A stretch of DNA of 64,000 bases from Thalassotalea_H castellviae. Lineage in GTDB: Bacteria > Pseudomonadota > Gammaproteobacteria > Enterobacterales > Alteromonadaceae. The notes beneath the pieces were generated by a model. It did not search any database, was not told where the DNA came from, and worked only from the letters and a program-made list of their open reading frames with translations. The position numbers and the translations under genes were made by a program. The stretch spans positions 242,878 through 306,877 of the forward strand of contig NZ_JAVRIF010000005.1 of assembly GCF_031846185.1 (NCBI RefSeq), written 5' to 3'. Of this stretch, positions 42,978 through 52,863 are shown piece after piece. Every line of letters starts with the position of its first letter. Positions within the stretch are counted from its first letter, which is position 1.

Positions 42978-43235
42978 TTACGGTCTAATTGTAATATCGG
43001 GCGAGGTATTAATTTCACCTTCATCATTAATTGTCGCTGCATTTCCATCACATAATAAAATAGCTAAGCTACCTCTTGCTTGGCTATTACGGATAAAAGC
43101 AAGGTCGTAGCCAAATTGAGTTAAGCTACTAGCCGCAAATTTTTGCGCAAGCGATAGCTTGTCCCATAATGAAGAATGTTCAGGCGTATATTGCCTTCTT
43201 TCTAATAACACTTCTCTCTCTAATACAGCTTGCAC
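42978..43235 (-). CDS. Small conserved-looking protein of unknown function
   Basis: 85 residues, soluble, no signal or membrane segment. It begins with GTG (MQAVLEREVLLERR) with AAAGG six nt upstream. The sequence YTPEHSSLWDKLSLAQKFAASSLTQFGYDLAF is well-formed and helical, and a flexible C-terminus (NDEGEINTSPDITIRP) follows. It is closed by the shared terminator at 42931-42960. I do not recognise the family. Confidence 0.6.
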   Translation of the reverse strand: MQAVLEREVLLERRQYTPEHSSLWDKLSLAQKFAASSLTQFGYDLAFIRNSQARGSLAILLCDGNAATINDEGEINTSPDITIRP

Positions 43236-43424
43236 GTGTCTACCTTTACAATCAACGAGGATCTTATGTTTAAAATATAATCGGACATTATCCTAGTTGG
43301 TTTTATAATTCAACAATTGCAGCGAATTAAATTGTAATTTTCCAACTGGTACAAGCAGTCTATTCCAATCACGACTATATTACTTATATAATTACAAATA
43401 TGTTTATTATGAGAAATATTGATT

Positions 43425-44282
43425 ATGAGCCAAGTTTTAAAAGATCTACTCACCCTTTTATCGTTAGAAAAAATTGAGCAAGGTTTATATCGTGGCCAAA
43501 GCCAAGATTTAGGATTTAAAGCACTTTTTGGTGGACAAGTTATGGGGCAAGCTTTATCAGCGGCTCAAGAAAGTGTTGAGGTCGACAGGCATGTCCATTC
43601 ACTACATTCATACTTTTTACGCCCAGGTGACGCAGCAAAGCCGGTTATTTATGAAGTTGAAAATATTCGTGACGGACGCAGTTTTAATACCCGAAGAGTT
43701 AAAGCCATTCAAAACGGCCAAGCAATCTTTTATATGACGGCTTCTTTTCAATTAGAAGAAAAGGGCTTTGATCATCAAAATGAAATGCCGGATGTTGTAG
43801 GTCCCGATGAGTTACCTTCATTCACTGACTTTATTTTTGATAATCAGCAATATATCCCGGAAAATGTTCGTGGTAAATTTCTTTCCGAAAAACCAATCGA
43901 GTTAAAACCCGTAGAGCAATATAATTGGATAAAGCCTGAAAAATCAGAGCCTATCTGTCATATGTGGATAAAAGCGAATGGTCAATTGCCAGATGACCCA
44001 CGCATACATAAATATATGCTTGCTTATACATCAGATTTTCATTTTTTACCCACCGCATTATTTAGCCATGGTGTCAGCCATTGGCAGCCTAACTTTCAAA
44101 TAGCGACCATTGACCATGCAATGTGGTTTCATCGACCATTTCGCTTTGATGATTGGTTATTATATGTCATGGAAAGCCCAACAAGTGTTGGTGGTAGAGG
44201 CTTAGTTAGAGGACAAATATATAACCAAGCCGGTGATTTAGTTGCAACAACAATGCAAGAAGGCGTGATAAGACAACGTTAA
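43425..44282 (+). CDS. tesB: TesB, acyl-CoA thioesterase II
   Basis: 285 residues, the E. coli length (286). Double hot-dog fold with LYRGQSQDLGFKALFGGQVMGQAL near 25, HSLHSYFLRPGD near 57 and, in the second domain, IDHAMWFHRPFRFDDWLLY near 227-245, including the catalytic Asp. It hydrolyses medium- and long-chain acyl-CoA in the cytoplasm. The first in-frame codon at 43419 is TTG; the ATG at 43425 (MSQVLKDLL) matches the family start. Confidence 0.94.
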   Translation: MSQVLKDLLTLLSLEKIEQGLYRGQSQDLGFKALFGGQVMGQALSAAQESVEVDRHVHSLHSYFLRPGDAAKPVIYEVENIRDGRSFNTRRVKAIQNGQAIFYMTASFQLEEKGFDHQNEMPDVVGPDELPSFTDFIFDNQQYIPENVRGKFLSEKPIELKPVEQYNWIKPEKSEPICHMWIKANGQLPDDPRIHKYMLAYTSDFHFLPTALFSHGVSHWQPNFQIATIDHAMWFHRPFRFDDWLLYVMESPTSVGGRGLVRGQIYNQAGDLVATTMQEGVIRQR

Positions 44283-44290
44283 GCGACTTT

Positions 44291-45529
44291 TTAACGGTGT
44301 CGCCAATCATCACCACTTGGGTGTTGAAAAATGCGTAAATCAAACACGGGCGCCATCGCAAAGAGGTGATCAAAAATATCCGCTTGTATTGCCTCGTAAT
44401 TCACCCAATTTTGGTCATTACTGAAAAAATATAACTCTAACGGTAAGCCAGTTGCTGTCGCAGGAAGCTGTCTTACCATGCATGTCATTTGATGGTGTAC
44501 TTTTTCATGCTGTTGCAAAAATTCCTCAATATAAGCGCGAAAAGTGCCGACATTCGTTAATTTGCGTTGGTTGACATAATCAGTGTCTTTTAATGCTAAT
44601 TGTTTGGAGTGCTCAGAAATTTCTTGTAACTTCCTTGCTAAGTAATCCTTTAATAAATGAATTTCTTTAAGTTGTTCAATTTTCTCCGCTTGGTAAAAAT
44701 GAATACTACCAATATCGATAATTATCGTACGTTTGATACGGCGTCCGCCTGATGCAAACATATCACGCCAATTTTTAAAGGAACCACTGATCAATGCATA
44801 TGTTGGCACGGTCGTCACTGTTCGATCAAAATTTTGCACTTTAACGGTATTTAAACCAATTTCAAGTACATCGCCATCAGCGCCATATTGAGGAATTTCA
44901 ATCCAATCACCGGGAGCTAGCATTCGGTTCGCTGATATTTGAATACTCGCGACCAGTCCTTTAATGGTATCTTGAAAAACTAACAGTAATACAGCCGTTA
45001 AAGCTCCTAAACCACTCAATAAATATATCGGTGATTTATCTAGCACAAACGAAATAGATAAAATAGTCGCCACTAAATAGACAACTAATTTTATCACCTG
45101 AATACTTGCATTTAAGGGTAAATAACGATCTTTCGCTGTTTCTTTTGAAAGACTGTTTATAACGTTGAGCAATGCTCCTATGGTACGTGCAACCTGAAAA
45201 GTTATCGCAACTTTAGCTAACACCAAGAGAAAATTCAGTATGAATGGCTCATCAATAACAAATTGTGGAATTAAAAACCAAAAAATAATGATGGGGATCA
45301 ATAAAGCAATACGGGTAAATACATGATGTTCAAAAATCAAATCGTCCCAAGTGTTTCGAGAATGTGAAACGAGTTTTTGAATGGCAACTAACAACTTATG
45401 TTTTACTAAATAATAGGCAATCGCACTGATCACAAAGATGATTGCACAACCAACGAGCATTGAAGCAATAGCTAAATTTTCAGGAGCAACCCCTTGCTCC
45501 GTTAACCATGATGAAAGTAAAGCTATCAT
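44291..45529 (-). CDS. MscS-family mechanosensitive channel (YbdG/MscM type)
   Basis: 412 residues. Several N-terminal membrane helices (about 20-185), then the MscS beta domain (SANRMLAPGDWIEIPQYGADGDVLEIGLNTVKVQNFDRTVTTVPTYAL region, about 200-250) and a cytoplasmic C-terminal domain with NVGTFRAYIEEFLQQH. The long C-terminal domain and the PQYGADGDV element match E. coli YbdG, a low-conductance channel linked to osmotic stress. AAGGACATTTT before the ATG. It follows the acyltransferase by 9 nt (one operon). Confidence 0.87.
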   Translation of the reverse strand: MIALLSSWLTEQGVAPENLAIASMLVGCAIIFVISAIAYYLVKHKLLVAIQKLVSHSRNTWDDLIFEHHVFTRIALLIPIIIFWFLIPQFVIDEPFILNFLLVLAKVAITFQVARTIGALLNVINSLSKETAKDRYLPLNASIQVIKLVVYLVATILSISFVLDKSPIYLLSGLGALTAVLLLVFQDTIKGLVASIQISANRMLAPGDWIEIPQYGADGDVLEIGLNTVKVQNFDRTVTTVPTYALISGSFKNWRDMFASGGRRIKRTIIIDIGSIHFYQAEKIEQLKEIHLLKDYLARKLQEISEHSKQLALKDTDYVNQRKLTNVGTFRAYIEEFLQQHEKVHHQMTCMVRQLPATATGLPLELYFFSNDQNWVNYEAIQADIFDHLFAMAPVFDLRIFQHPSGDDWRHR

Positions 45530-45538
45530 AAAATGTCC

Positions 45539-46435
45539 TTATTGGTTCTGTTGATGAAACTCGGCCAATTTTTTGTCTTTATCTAACCAAAGCTGGTTAA
45601 CCCACTTTTGAAACTGAATTTTATGAGCACGATCATTAACATAATCACCCTTTAATGATTGATCAATATCCTTTATTCCTATATCCACGCGGATTTCTTT
45701 CACTCGGCCACAAATAAAATCGATAAAGGTTGGCGTGCCATCAGGATAGTATATGGTAATGTCTAAAACTTTGTTTAACTGATCTCCCATTGTAGACAGC
45801 ACAAAGCCAATGCCACCCGCTTTGGGTTTTAATAAATATTGAAACGGTGAATTTTGCTTTTCATATTTTACTTTTGTAAAACGAGTCCCTTCAATAAAAT
45901 TCATAATACTGACAGGTTTATGCCTGAACTTTTCACAAGCCTTTTGTGTCGTTTCGATATCTTTCCCTTTTAAATGAGGATTTTTTTTGACGAAACTTTG
46001 GCTATATCGTTTCATAAACGGAAAATCGAGTGCCCACCAAGCAATTCCAAGAAAAGGTACATAAATTAGTTCTTTTTTTAAAAAGAATTTCAAAAAAGGT
46101 ATTTTGCCATGAAGAATGCGTTGCAAGACAACAATATCAACCCAACTTTGATGATTTGATATCACTAAATACCATTGTCTTTTTTCAAGTTGTTCTAAAC
46201 CTGTTACCACTAACTGAGTGGTATTAAATAATTTTTGAATGAGGGTATTTACCGCCACCCAATTACTCGCCATATTATCCAGTAAATAGCTAAAAAACTT
46301 GCGCCATAAATTTAAAGGAATAAGCGCTTTAAGTAAGGAAAACAGTACAATCGGCAACAACCAAAAAAGAGTGTTAACGGTATAAAAAATCATTGAGATA
46401 AAACCAATGAGGTAAGCAGGTAAAAAATTTAACAT
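45539..46435 (-). CDS. PlsC-like acyltransferase (YihG type)
   Basis: 298 residues. N-terminal membrane helix (about 12-35), the acyltransferase motif SNHQSWVD (HX4D, about 92-99), a second motif FIEGTRFT near 179 (the EGT block) and a following conserved KPKAGG. It belongs to the 1-acylglycerol-3-phosphate acyltransferase superfamily, YihG-like branch, adding an acyl chain in membrane lipid synthesis. GTG at 46438 directly precedes the ATG at 46435; I use the ATG. Operon with the MscS channel downstream. Confidence 0.85.
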   Translation of the reverse strand: MLNFLPAYLIGFISMIFYTVNTLFWLLPIVLFSLLKALIPLNLWRKFFSYLLDNMASNWVAVNTLIQKLFNTTQLVVTGLEQLEKRQWYLVISNHQSWVDIVVLQRILHGKIPFLKFFLKKELIYVPFLGIAWWALDFPFMKRYSQSFVKKNPHLKGKDIETTQKACEKFRHKPVSIMNFIEGTRFTKVKYEKQNSPFQYLLKPKAGGIGFVLSTMGDQLNKVLDITIYYPDGTPTFIDFICGRVKEIRVDIGIKDIDQSLKGDYVNDRAHKIQFQKWVNQLWLDKDKKLAEFHQQNQ

Positions 46436-46438
46436 CAC

Positions 46439-46754
46439 TTAAGCCAATACAATCACGTTTATTCTTGTCCGATATAATAAATCGAATTTATCTTGCTTTC
46501 AGCTAATATTTTACCCTTTTTCCACATATCTACATATAGATGTACTAAGGATGGTTATTTTTTTACCATTATTATTTAACCTTAGAGATAATCCAGCGAT
46601 ATTCTTACGTTAAATATTACAAAATACCCCTTAATCAACCGTTATTGCCTAAAGCTACTAAAAAGAGCAATCTCTTCTAATAAATGACTAAAATATCATT
46701 GCATCTCACCGCGCTTTCAGGGCATGCTATAACTAATTATCATGGGGAAACGTA
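46439..46754. other. Divergent intergenic region without a gene
   Basis: 316 bp between the acyltransferase and proB. It is AT-rich. A small inverted repeat ATCTAcataTAGAT lies at 46528-46541. TGCTATAAC at 46725-46733 could be an extended -10 for proB, leaving a short leader that ends in GGGGAAACG as the ribosome binding site. I see no ORF, riboswitch or RNA gene here. Confidence 0.4.
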
Positions 46755-47852
46755 ATGAATTTTAATCGTGCTGTCATCAAAGTGGGCAGTGCCTTAGTAT
46801 CACCCGATGCAAAAGGCTGTAGTGGCATGTATTTATTAGCCATCGCTCGCTTTATCACCGAATGCCAACAAGCAGGCAAAGAAATAATTTTAGTGTCATC
46901 TGGCAGTGTTGCTGCTGGCCGACAACTTATTCAGCACGGTGCTAATGTTCCTTCAATTCCAACCAAGCAAGCCATGGCATCTGTTGGTCAAATGCAGATG
47001 ATGGCAAATTGGCAGCGTTTTTTTGATCAGCCTTGTAGTCAATTATTAATCACCCATGCCGATCTAAAAAATCGTGAACGTTATATTAATATTAAAAACA
47101 CCCTCCGCATTTTACTCGCCAATCATGTTATTCCCATTGTGAATGAAAACGATACGGTGGCAACAGATGAATTAAAAGTGGGTGATAATGACAATCTTGC
47201 TGCTCTTGTTGCTTTAGTGAGTGAAGCTGATTGCTTGTTTATTCTCAGTGACATTGATGGTGTTTACGATCAAGACCCACGCGATAATCCAGATGCGGTA
47301 CTGATACCAGAAATTAGTGAAATCACTGATGAAATTTATGCCATGGCAGGCACCACCAATAATCCTATCGCAACGGGTGGCATGAAAACCAAAATTCAAG
47401 CGGCTGAAAAAGCAGTAGAAAACGGTATCGAAACCTACATTTTAAATGGTCGAAATAGCGAAATATTCGACGCCTTATTAAAAGGCGAAAACCCTGGCAC
47501 TCGCTTTAAAGCCAATCAAACAGCAACCAAAGCACGAAAACATTGGCTCAAGCACACTTTAAAAAGTCATGGCAGTGTTAGTTTAGATAATGGCGCGGCA
47601 AATGCGGTGATCAATAAAGGTGCTTCATTACTACCTTCAGGCATTGATGAAGTCAGTGGTAATTTTGCCGCCGGTGAATCAATTAATATCATCGACAATA
47701 AAACAGCTGCAATTATTGCGAAAGGGATTAGCCAATATAGTCATAGAGATTTATTACGTATAAAGGGTTGTAAAAGCAATCAAATCACCAACATTTTAGG
47801 CTGTTGTCCAAGCAAAGTCGTGATTCATCGAGATGATATGGTGATTTTATAA
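46755..47852 (+). CDS. proB: ProB, glutamate 5-kinase
   Basis: 365 residues. Amino-acid kinase domain (1-255) with VIKVGSALV at the start, VSSGSVAAG near 54, NENDTVATDELKVGDNDNLAALVA near 133-156 and GTTNNPIATGGMKTKIQAA near 200; the C-terminal PUA domain (about 275-355) is present. It phosphorylates glutamate in the first step of proline synthesis and is usually inhibited by proline. Ribosome binding site GGGG, 6 nt before the ATG. First gene of proB-proA. Confidence 0.97.
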   Translation: MNFNRAVIKVGSALVSPDAKGCSGMYLLAIARFITECQQAGKEIILVSSGSVAAGRQLIQHGANVPSIPTKQAMASVGQMQMMANWQRFFDQPCSQLLITHADLKNRERYINIKNTLRILLANHVIPIVNENDTVATDELKVGDNDNLAALVALVSEADCLFILSDIDGVYDQDPRDNPDAVLIPEISEITDEIYAMAGTTNNPIATGGMKTKIQAAEKAVENGIETYILNGRNSEIFDALLKGENPGTRFKANQTATKARKHWLKHTLKSHGSVSLDNGAANAVINKGASLLPSGIDEVSGNFAAGESINIIDNKTAAIIAKGISQYSHRDLLRIKGCKSNQITNILGCCPSKVVIHRDDMVIL

Positions 47853-47942
47853 TTGGGTTCGCGATAGCTACTTTTTATTCAATATAATTAACATTTAACC
47901 CTTAGACTTTTACATCAAAATGGCTAAGTAAAGAGAAAATTC

Positions 47943-49199
47943 ATGACACAATTTAATATGGCTGAAAATGCCAAACTCGTTAGAAAAGCCTCACGTATTG
48001 TAGCTCAACTAACCACATCACAAAAAAATCATTTACTGACAACAATGGCGCAAGCGATAGAAGACGCTAGTGACGTAATCATTACTGAAAATGCCAAAGA
48101 TATTCAGGCCGGTAAAGACAAAGGTTTAAGTGATGCCATGCTCGACCGCTTACTTTTAACCAAACAGCGTATCGTTGATATTGCTGATGCCATTCGTGAA
48201 ATTGTTACGTTAGCAGATCCTGTTGGCAATATTGCCAACTTAGCGTTGCGCCCCAATGGCATGCAAGTGGGCAAAATGCGCATACCGTTAGGCGTGATTG
48301 CGATGATTTATGAATCGCGCCCTAATGTAACGGCAGAAGCGGCAGCGCTTTGTATTAAATCAGGAAATGCTGTTATTTTACGCGGTGGATCTGAAGCTAT
48401 TTATAGTAACGTTGCGCTGGCAAACTGTTTGCATCAGGTTTTAGAAAACCAAGGCATCGACAAAAATATTGTCTCGGTTATACCTGACACAAGTCGTGAA
48501 ATTATTAATGAGTTATTAAAACAACGTGACAGTATTGATTTAGTGATTCCTCGCGGCGGTGAAGGATTAATTCGCTATGTCACCGAAAACAGTCAAATTC
48601 CAGTGATCCAACATTTTAAAGGCGTGTGTCATTTGTATATTGATAAATATGCCGACTTAACCAAAGCGGTTAACATTTTAGTCAATGGTAAAACACAGCG
48701 TCCAAGTGCCTGTAATTCAATAGAAACGTTATTGATTCATCAAGAAATAGTTGAAGAGTTTTTACCATTAGCAGCAAAAGCACTTGCTGATTCAGCCCAA
48801 GTAAAAATTCATGCCTGTGAAAAGAGTCTTCCATACTTTAAAGATGCCACATTAGCGACAACTGACGATTATCATGCCGAATATTTAGCGCAAGAAATAG
48901 CCGTTAAAATCGTGGACAGTTTTAACGATGGTCTTGATCACATTAATGAGTATTCTTCGGATCATACCGAAGTAATTGTTAGCCAAGATACCAGTCGCAC
49001 ACAGCAATTTGTTCGTGCAATTAACTCTTCTGTGGTGATGATAAATGCTTCTTCGCGCTTTTCAGATGGCGGGCAATTAGGATTAGGTTCTGAAATTGGT
49101 ATTTCAACCAGTAAATTACATGCGTATGGACCAATGGGTTTATCATCTTTAACGACTGAAAAATTTGTCGTCATTGGTGATGGTCAAGTAAGGGACTAG
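47943..49199 (+). CDS. proA: ProA, glutamate-5-semialdehyde dehydrogenase
   Basis: 418 residues. Aldehyde dehydrogenase-like fold; MRIPLGVIAMIYESRPNVTAEAAALCIKSGNAVILRGG near 108-145, the catalytic cysteine in RPSACNSIETLL near 255 and GLGSEIGISTSKLHAYGPMGL near the C-terminus are ProA signatures. It reduces gamma-glutamyl phosphate with NADPH to glutamate semialdehyde, which cyclises to the proline precursor. 90 nt downstream of proB, same operon by direction. Confidence 0.97.
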   Translation: MTQFNMAENAKLVRKASRIVAQLTTSQKNHLLTTMAQAIEDASDVIITENAKDIQAGKDKGLSDAMLDRLLLTKQRIVDIADAIREIVTLADPVGNIANLALRPNGMQVGKMRIPLGVIAMIYESRPNVTAEAAALCIKSGNAVILRGGSEAIYSNVALANCLHQVLENQGIDKNIVSVIPDTSREIINELLKQRDSIDLVIPRGGEGLIRYVTENSQIPVIQHFKGVCHLYIDKYADLTKAVNILVNGKTQRPSACNSIETLLIHQEIVEEFLPLAAKALADSAQVKIHACEKSLPYFKDATLATTDDYHAEYLAQEIAVKIVDSFNDGLDHINEYSSDHTEVIVSQDTSRTQQFVRAINSSVVMINASSRFSDGGQLGLGSEIGISTSKLHAYGPMGLSSLTTEKFVVIGDGQVRD

Positions 49200-49207
49200 T
49201 ATTTAAC

Positions 49208-49501
49208 GTGAACTTCATGAAAAAGCCGATTAATGAAGATCGCAAGTGTGCTTTAAAATGGGCTTTTTCTGGCGTAGTTATAGGTTTAATCGCGTTTATT
49301 TATAACTACACCATGGCGCCAATTTCGCTGCCGGGCTATGAGATATTAGCTTGGCCAGCAATGTTTGGCTTGCAGTTCTTTAGTGAAGAAACGGCTTTCT
49401 GGCCTAAACTTATCATTTTTATAACGAGTCAATATCTCGTGTATTTTTTGATGATATTTACTTTTAGAAAAATTTTAAGGCTTTATCAAAGTAAACATTG
49501 A
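49208..49501 (+). CDS. Small membrane protein of unknown function
   Basis: 97 residues (88 if the ATG at 49217 is used). Two or three hydrophobic segments (about 16-32, 44-56, 68-87). The GTG at 49208 has AGGGA 12 nt upstream, within the end of proA; the ATG at 49217 has no clear site. It starts 8 nt after proA and is probably co-transcribed. No family recognised; a link to proline is not implied. Confidence 0.55.
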   Translation: MNFMKKPINEDRKCALKWAFSGVVIGLIAFIYNYTMAPISLPGYEILAWPAMFGLQFFSEETAFWPKLIIFITSQYLVYFLMIFTFRKILRLYQSKH

Positions 49502-49564
49502 TTGCAAAAACATGGATTGTAGAAAACATGGCTTGAAATAGTGTCGATAAAAAAGAACACACCC

Positions 49565-51664
49565 TTAGGCATTACTAAAATGTTCTCGGCTACCTAACCA
49601 GCGATCGATCAAGGCAACCGCATTATCTGGATGTTGTTTCCATATTAGATAAGCCTGTTGCTGAATTTCTGGGATCAGGTCAGCGTCTCGCAATAAATCA
49701 GCAATTTTCAAATCAGCTAAACCTGTTTGTTTAGTACCGAGCAATTCACCAGGGCCTCTAATTTCAAGATCTTTTTGCGCAATCACAAAACCATCATTGC
49801 TTTCTCTTAACACCGCTAAACGCTTTGTTGCTGTTTTCGATAAAGGGCTTTTATACATCAATACGCAATGAGAGGCGACCGATCCTCGACCAACTCGACC
49901 ACGTAATTGATGTAATTGCGCTAATCCCAATCGCTCAGGATTTTCAATGACCATTAAGCTCGAATTAGGCACATCAACGCCCACTTCAATGACAGTAGTC
50001 GCCACTAATAAATGCAACTCGCCCGCTTTAAAGGATTCCATCACCGCTTGTTTTTCTGCGCCTTTCATTCGACCGTGTACTAATCCAATTTTTAATTCAG
50101 GCAAATTGGCTTGTAAATAAACCGCGGTATCTTCTGCGGCTTGGCATTGCAACACTTCAGATTCTTCAATTAAAGTGCAAACCCAATAAGCTTGACGATT
50201 TTCATTGATACAAGATTGACGAATACGTTCGACAACATCGTCACGCCTAGAATCAGGTAACGCAACAGTAGTAATTGGTGTTCTTCCCGGCGGTAATTCA
50301 TCAATAACAGAAGTATCTAAATCTGCATAAGCGGTCATCGCTAACGTGCGAGGAATAGGCGTTGCCGTCATTATTAATTGATGTGGATAATTACCTTGAA
50401 ATGCGCCTTTTTCTCGTAACGATAAACGTTGATGAACACCAAATCGATGCTGCTCATCGATGATAATGAGCGCTAATTTATCAAAAATCACTTGCTCTTG
50501 AAATAAGGCATGTGTGCCAACCACCATTTGCATATTGCCATTTTCGATATGTTCCAATGCGTGATTTCGCGCTTTCGCTTTGGTTTTTCCGGCTAACCAA
50601 CCAACGGTAATATTGAGCGGTTCAAACCATTTAGCAAAGCTAATCGCATGTTGTTCTGCCAAAATTTCGGTTGGTGCCATTAAGGCAACTTGAAAACCTT
50701 CGCTTATCGCTGTTATTGCCGCCAGTGCTGCAACCAATGTTTTTCCTGAACCGACATCACCTTGCACTAGACGCATCATAGGCTGATCTTTGGCTAGGTC
50801 TTGACGAATTTCTTTTACTACTCGCGCTTGGGCATTGGTAGGCGAAAAAGGTAAAGACGTTAAAAATGCTGACTCAACCTTTTCATCTACTTGTAAGCTA
50901 ACCGCTTGATGAACATCACTTGATTCACGCAGTTTTAGCATACTTAGATTATGGGCAAGTAACTCTTCTTTAATTAAACGCAGTTGCGCTGGATGCTTTC
51001 CGGCTTCTAATTGTAAAACGGATGTATCGGGGGTTGGTCGATGAATAAAAGCTAAGGCTTGTGCGAGTGAATAACTTTCGTGATTAAAATTTGCAGGTAA
51101 AAGCTCTTCTACTTGTCCACGTTTAAGACGTATTAATGCTTGTTCGGTTAAATTACGTAGCGATATTTGCCTTAAGCCATCAGTGGTTGGATACACAGGC
51201 GTTAAGGTTTCTTCGACTGGCGTTAATGGTTTGTCTTGATCGAGCGGTTTATATTCAGGATGAATGATTTCAAACCCTCTGCCGCCACGTTGAATTTCGC
51301 CATAGCAGCGAATGTTTAAACCTACCGATAGATTATTTTTTTGGGCAGCGGAAAAATGAAAAAAACGTAAATTAACAGAGCCTGTGCCATCGTTGACAGT
51401 CACTACCATCATACGGCGACGGCCTTGCACAATTTGGTTTTGAGTGATTTCACCAATAATATTGGTGAATATGCCGGGTAAGCAATCTCGAATGGTTGTT
51501 ACTCGAGTCCGATCTTCATAACGATTAGGCAGGTGAAATAATAAGTCTTGTAACGAGTGCAAACCTATTTTTTCGAGCTTTTCTGCCATGCTTGGGCCAA
51601 CACCTTTCAGTGTTGAAATGGCAATACGCGCAAGATTTCCAATTCCTTTTTGAGTTTCTGGCAC
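49565..51664 (-). CDS. recG: RecG, ATP-dependent DNA helicase
   Basis: About 699 residues. Wedge/OB domain (about 1-235), then helicase motifs: I QGDVGSGKT near 290, II DEQHRFG near 395, III TATPIPRTL near 420, VI QLRGRVGRG near 590, and the C-terminal TRG-type block GPGELLGTKQTGL near 635. It remodels stalled replication forks and Holliday junctions. Two GTG starts are possible: 51670 and 51664; AGG lies 7 nt before the second. 15 nt after trmH in the recG-trmH-ridA-spoT run. Confidence 0.96.
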   Translation of the reverse strand: MPETQKGIGNLARIAISTLKGVGPSMAEKLEKIGLHSLQDLLFHLPNRYEDRTRVTTIRDCLPGIFTNIIGEITQNQIVQGRRRMMVVTVNDGTGSVNLRFFHFSAAQKNNLSVGLNIRCYGEIQRGGRGFEIIHPEYKPLDQDKPLTPVEETLTPVYPTTDGLRQISLRNLTEQALIRLKRGQVEELLPANFNHESYSLAQALAFIHRPTPDTSVLQLEAGKHPAQLRLIKEELLAHNLSMLKLRESSDVHQAVSLQVDEKVESAFLTSLPFSPTNAQARVVKEIRQDLAKDQPMMRLVQGDVGSGKTLVAALAAITAISEGFQVALMAPTEILAEQHAISFAKWFEPLNITVGWLAGKTKAKARNHALEHIENGNMQMVVGTHALFQEQVIFDKLALIIIDEQHRFGVHQRLSLREKGAFQGNYPHQLIMTATPIPRTLAMTAYADLDTSVIDELPPGRTPITTVALPDSRRDDVVERIRQSCINENRQAYWVCTLIEESEVLQCQAAEDTAVYLQANLPELKIGLVHGRMKGAEKQAVMESFKAGELHLLVATTVIEVGVDVPNSSLMVIENPERLGLAQLHQLRGRVGRGSVASHCVLMYKSPLSKTATKRLAVLRESNDGFVIAQKDLEIRGPGELLGTKQTGLADLKIADLLRDADLIPEIQQQAYLIWKQHPDNAVALIDRWLGSREHFSNA

Positions 51665-51679
51665 GTTCACACCTAACTG

Positions 51680-52390
51680 TTATTCACTATCAAGCTCTTG
51701 CCACGCATCTTGCGTCATCTGCATTTGTTGCCACCAATCATCGGAAGCAACAATTTGCCCGTCATCATCAATTTCAGGGTAAGGTAACCCTTTTCGTTTA
51801 CAAGCACTGGCAAAAATAGGGTGGCCACCTTCAAATAAAAATCGTTGACGACGCTGATATGAAATACTTGCCTTGTCATACATACCAGCCGCTTTACGTT
51901 GCCGCTGAGCTTCATACAAAACAACCGAGTTGGCAACAGACACGTTTAATGATTGCACCATGCCAACCATAGGAATGATAATATCTTGATCAGCCAGTTC
52001 CAGCGCAGCAGGGGAAGCACCAAACTTTTCTTGCCCCAAAACTATTGCGGTAGGTTTGGTGTAATCTATTTCTCGAAAATCGACAGAAGTATCAGAAAGG
52101 TTCGTCACTAACACTTGCATCTTTTGACGCTTTAATTCTGCAATAGCATCTTCAGTTGACGTGTAATTATGGACATCCACCCAATTTTGACTACCGGCAG
52201 CACTGCCGCCAGACACGCGCATACGCTCATTTTTCCACACGGCATGAACATCACTGATACCAATAGCATCAGCGGTTCTCACTACCGCTGCAAGGTTATG
52301 CGTTTTATGAACGCCTTCCATACAAACGGTTAGGTCAGGTTGGCGATGATCTAACATCGCATTAATTCTTTTTAATCTTTCTGGAGTCAT
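51680..52390 (-). CDS. trmH: TrmH, tRNA (guanosine-18-2'-O)-methyltransferase
   Basis: 236 residues. SPOUT-class knotted methyltransferase: HKTHNLAAVVRTADAIGISDVHAVW near 28-52, IVLGQEKFGASPAALELADQDIIIPMVGMVQSLNVSVA near 115-155, and a TrmH-type C-terminal extension. It methylates G18 in the D-loop of tRNA. In E. coli the gene also lies between spoT and recG. Gap of 65 nt after ridA. Confidence 0.95.
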   Translation of the reverse strand: MTPERLKRINAMLDHRQPDLTVCMEGVHKTHNLAAVVRTADAIGISDVHAVWKNERMRVSGGSAAGSQNWVDVHNYTSTEDAIAELKRQKMQVLVTNLSDTSVDFREIDYTKPTAIVLGQEKFGASPAALELADQDIIIPMVGMVQSLNVSVANSVVLYEAQRQRKAAGMYDKASISYQRRQRFLFEGGHPIFASACKRKGLPYPEIDDDGQIVASDDWWQQMQMTQDAWQELDSE

Positions 52391-52455
52391 TACACTTCAC
52401 ATTTAAACATTAAGGGAATCGCTTAAAACCGAATACAAGCCCCAAAAAAGTGTTA

Positions 52456-52845
52456 TTAACCTACGTTAGGTAATTCCATAACACCGTCAATTTCAATCGC
52501 AACATCTTTCGGCAACCTTGAAACTTGTACCGCCGCTCTTGCAGGATAAGGCTGTTGAAAGTATTGACTCATTACGTCATTCACTGTGGCAAACTGACTT
52601 AAATCCATTAAAAAGATATTCACTTTTACCATGTCATTTAATGTGCCACCAGCAGCGTCACATACCGCAGATAAGTTTTTAAACACTTGATGTGCTTGAG
52701 CAGCAAAGTCATCTGAAACCACTTCCATGGTTTCTGGCACTAATGGAATTTGACCTGAAAGATATACAGTATTGTTGACTTTAACCGCTTGGCTGTATGT
52801 GCCAATTGCGCTCGGCGCGTTCTCGGTATTAATAATCGTTTTCAT
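52456..52845 (-). CDS. ridA: RidA, 2-iminobutanoate/2-iminopropanoate deaminase
   Basis: 129 residues. SAIGTYSQAVKVNNTVYLSGQIPL near 12-36 and the C-terminal PARAAVQVSRLPKDVAIEID (about 101-120) with the conserved Arg103-type residue define the Rid family's active subgroup. It hydrolyses reactive enamines and imines made by PLP enzymes such as threonine dehydratase. 18 nt after spoT, an arrangement seen in many Vibrio and Alteromonas relatives. Confidence 0.95.
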   Translation of the reverse strand: MKTIINTENAPSAIGTYSQAVKVNNTVYLSGQIPLVPETMEVVSDDFAAQAHQVFKNLSAVCDAAGGTLNDMVKVNIFLMDLSQFATVNDVMSQYFQQPYPARAAVQVSRLPKDVAIEIDGVMELPNVG

Positions 52846-52863
52846 AATTTTCCTAAATTCTTT

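Noticed and set aside
46439..46754. Riboswitch or attenuator upstream of proB
   Set aside because: No conserved fold or leader ORF could be recognised; only a 14-bp inverted repeat and a possible extended -10.
47895..47912. TTAGACTTTTACAT in the proB-proA gap as another CrbR-type site
   Set aside because: It keeps only one half of the dyad.
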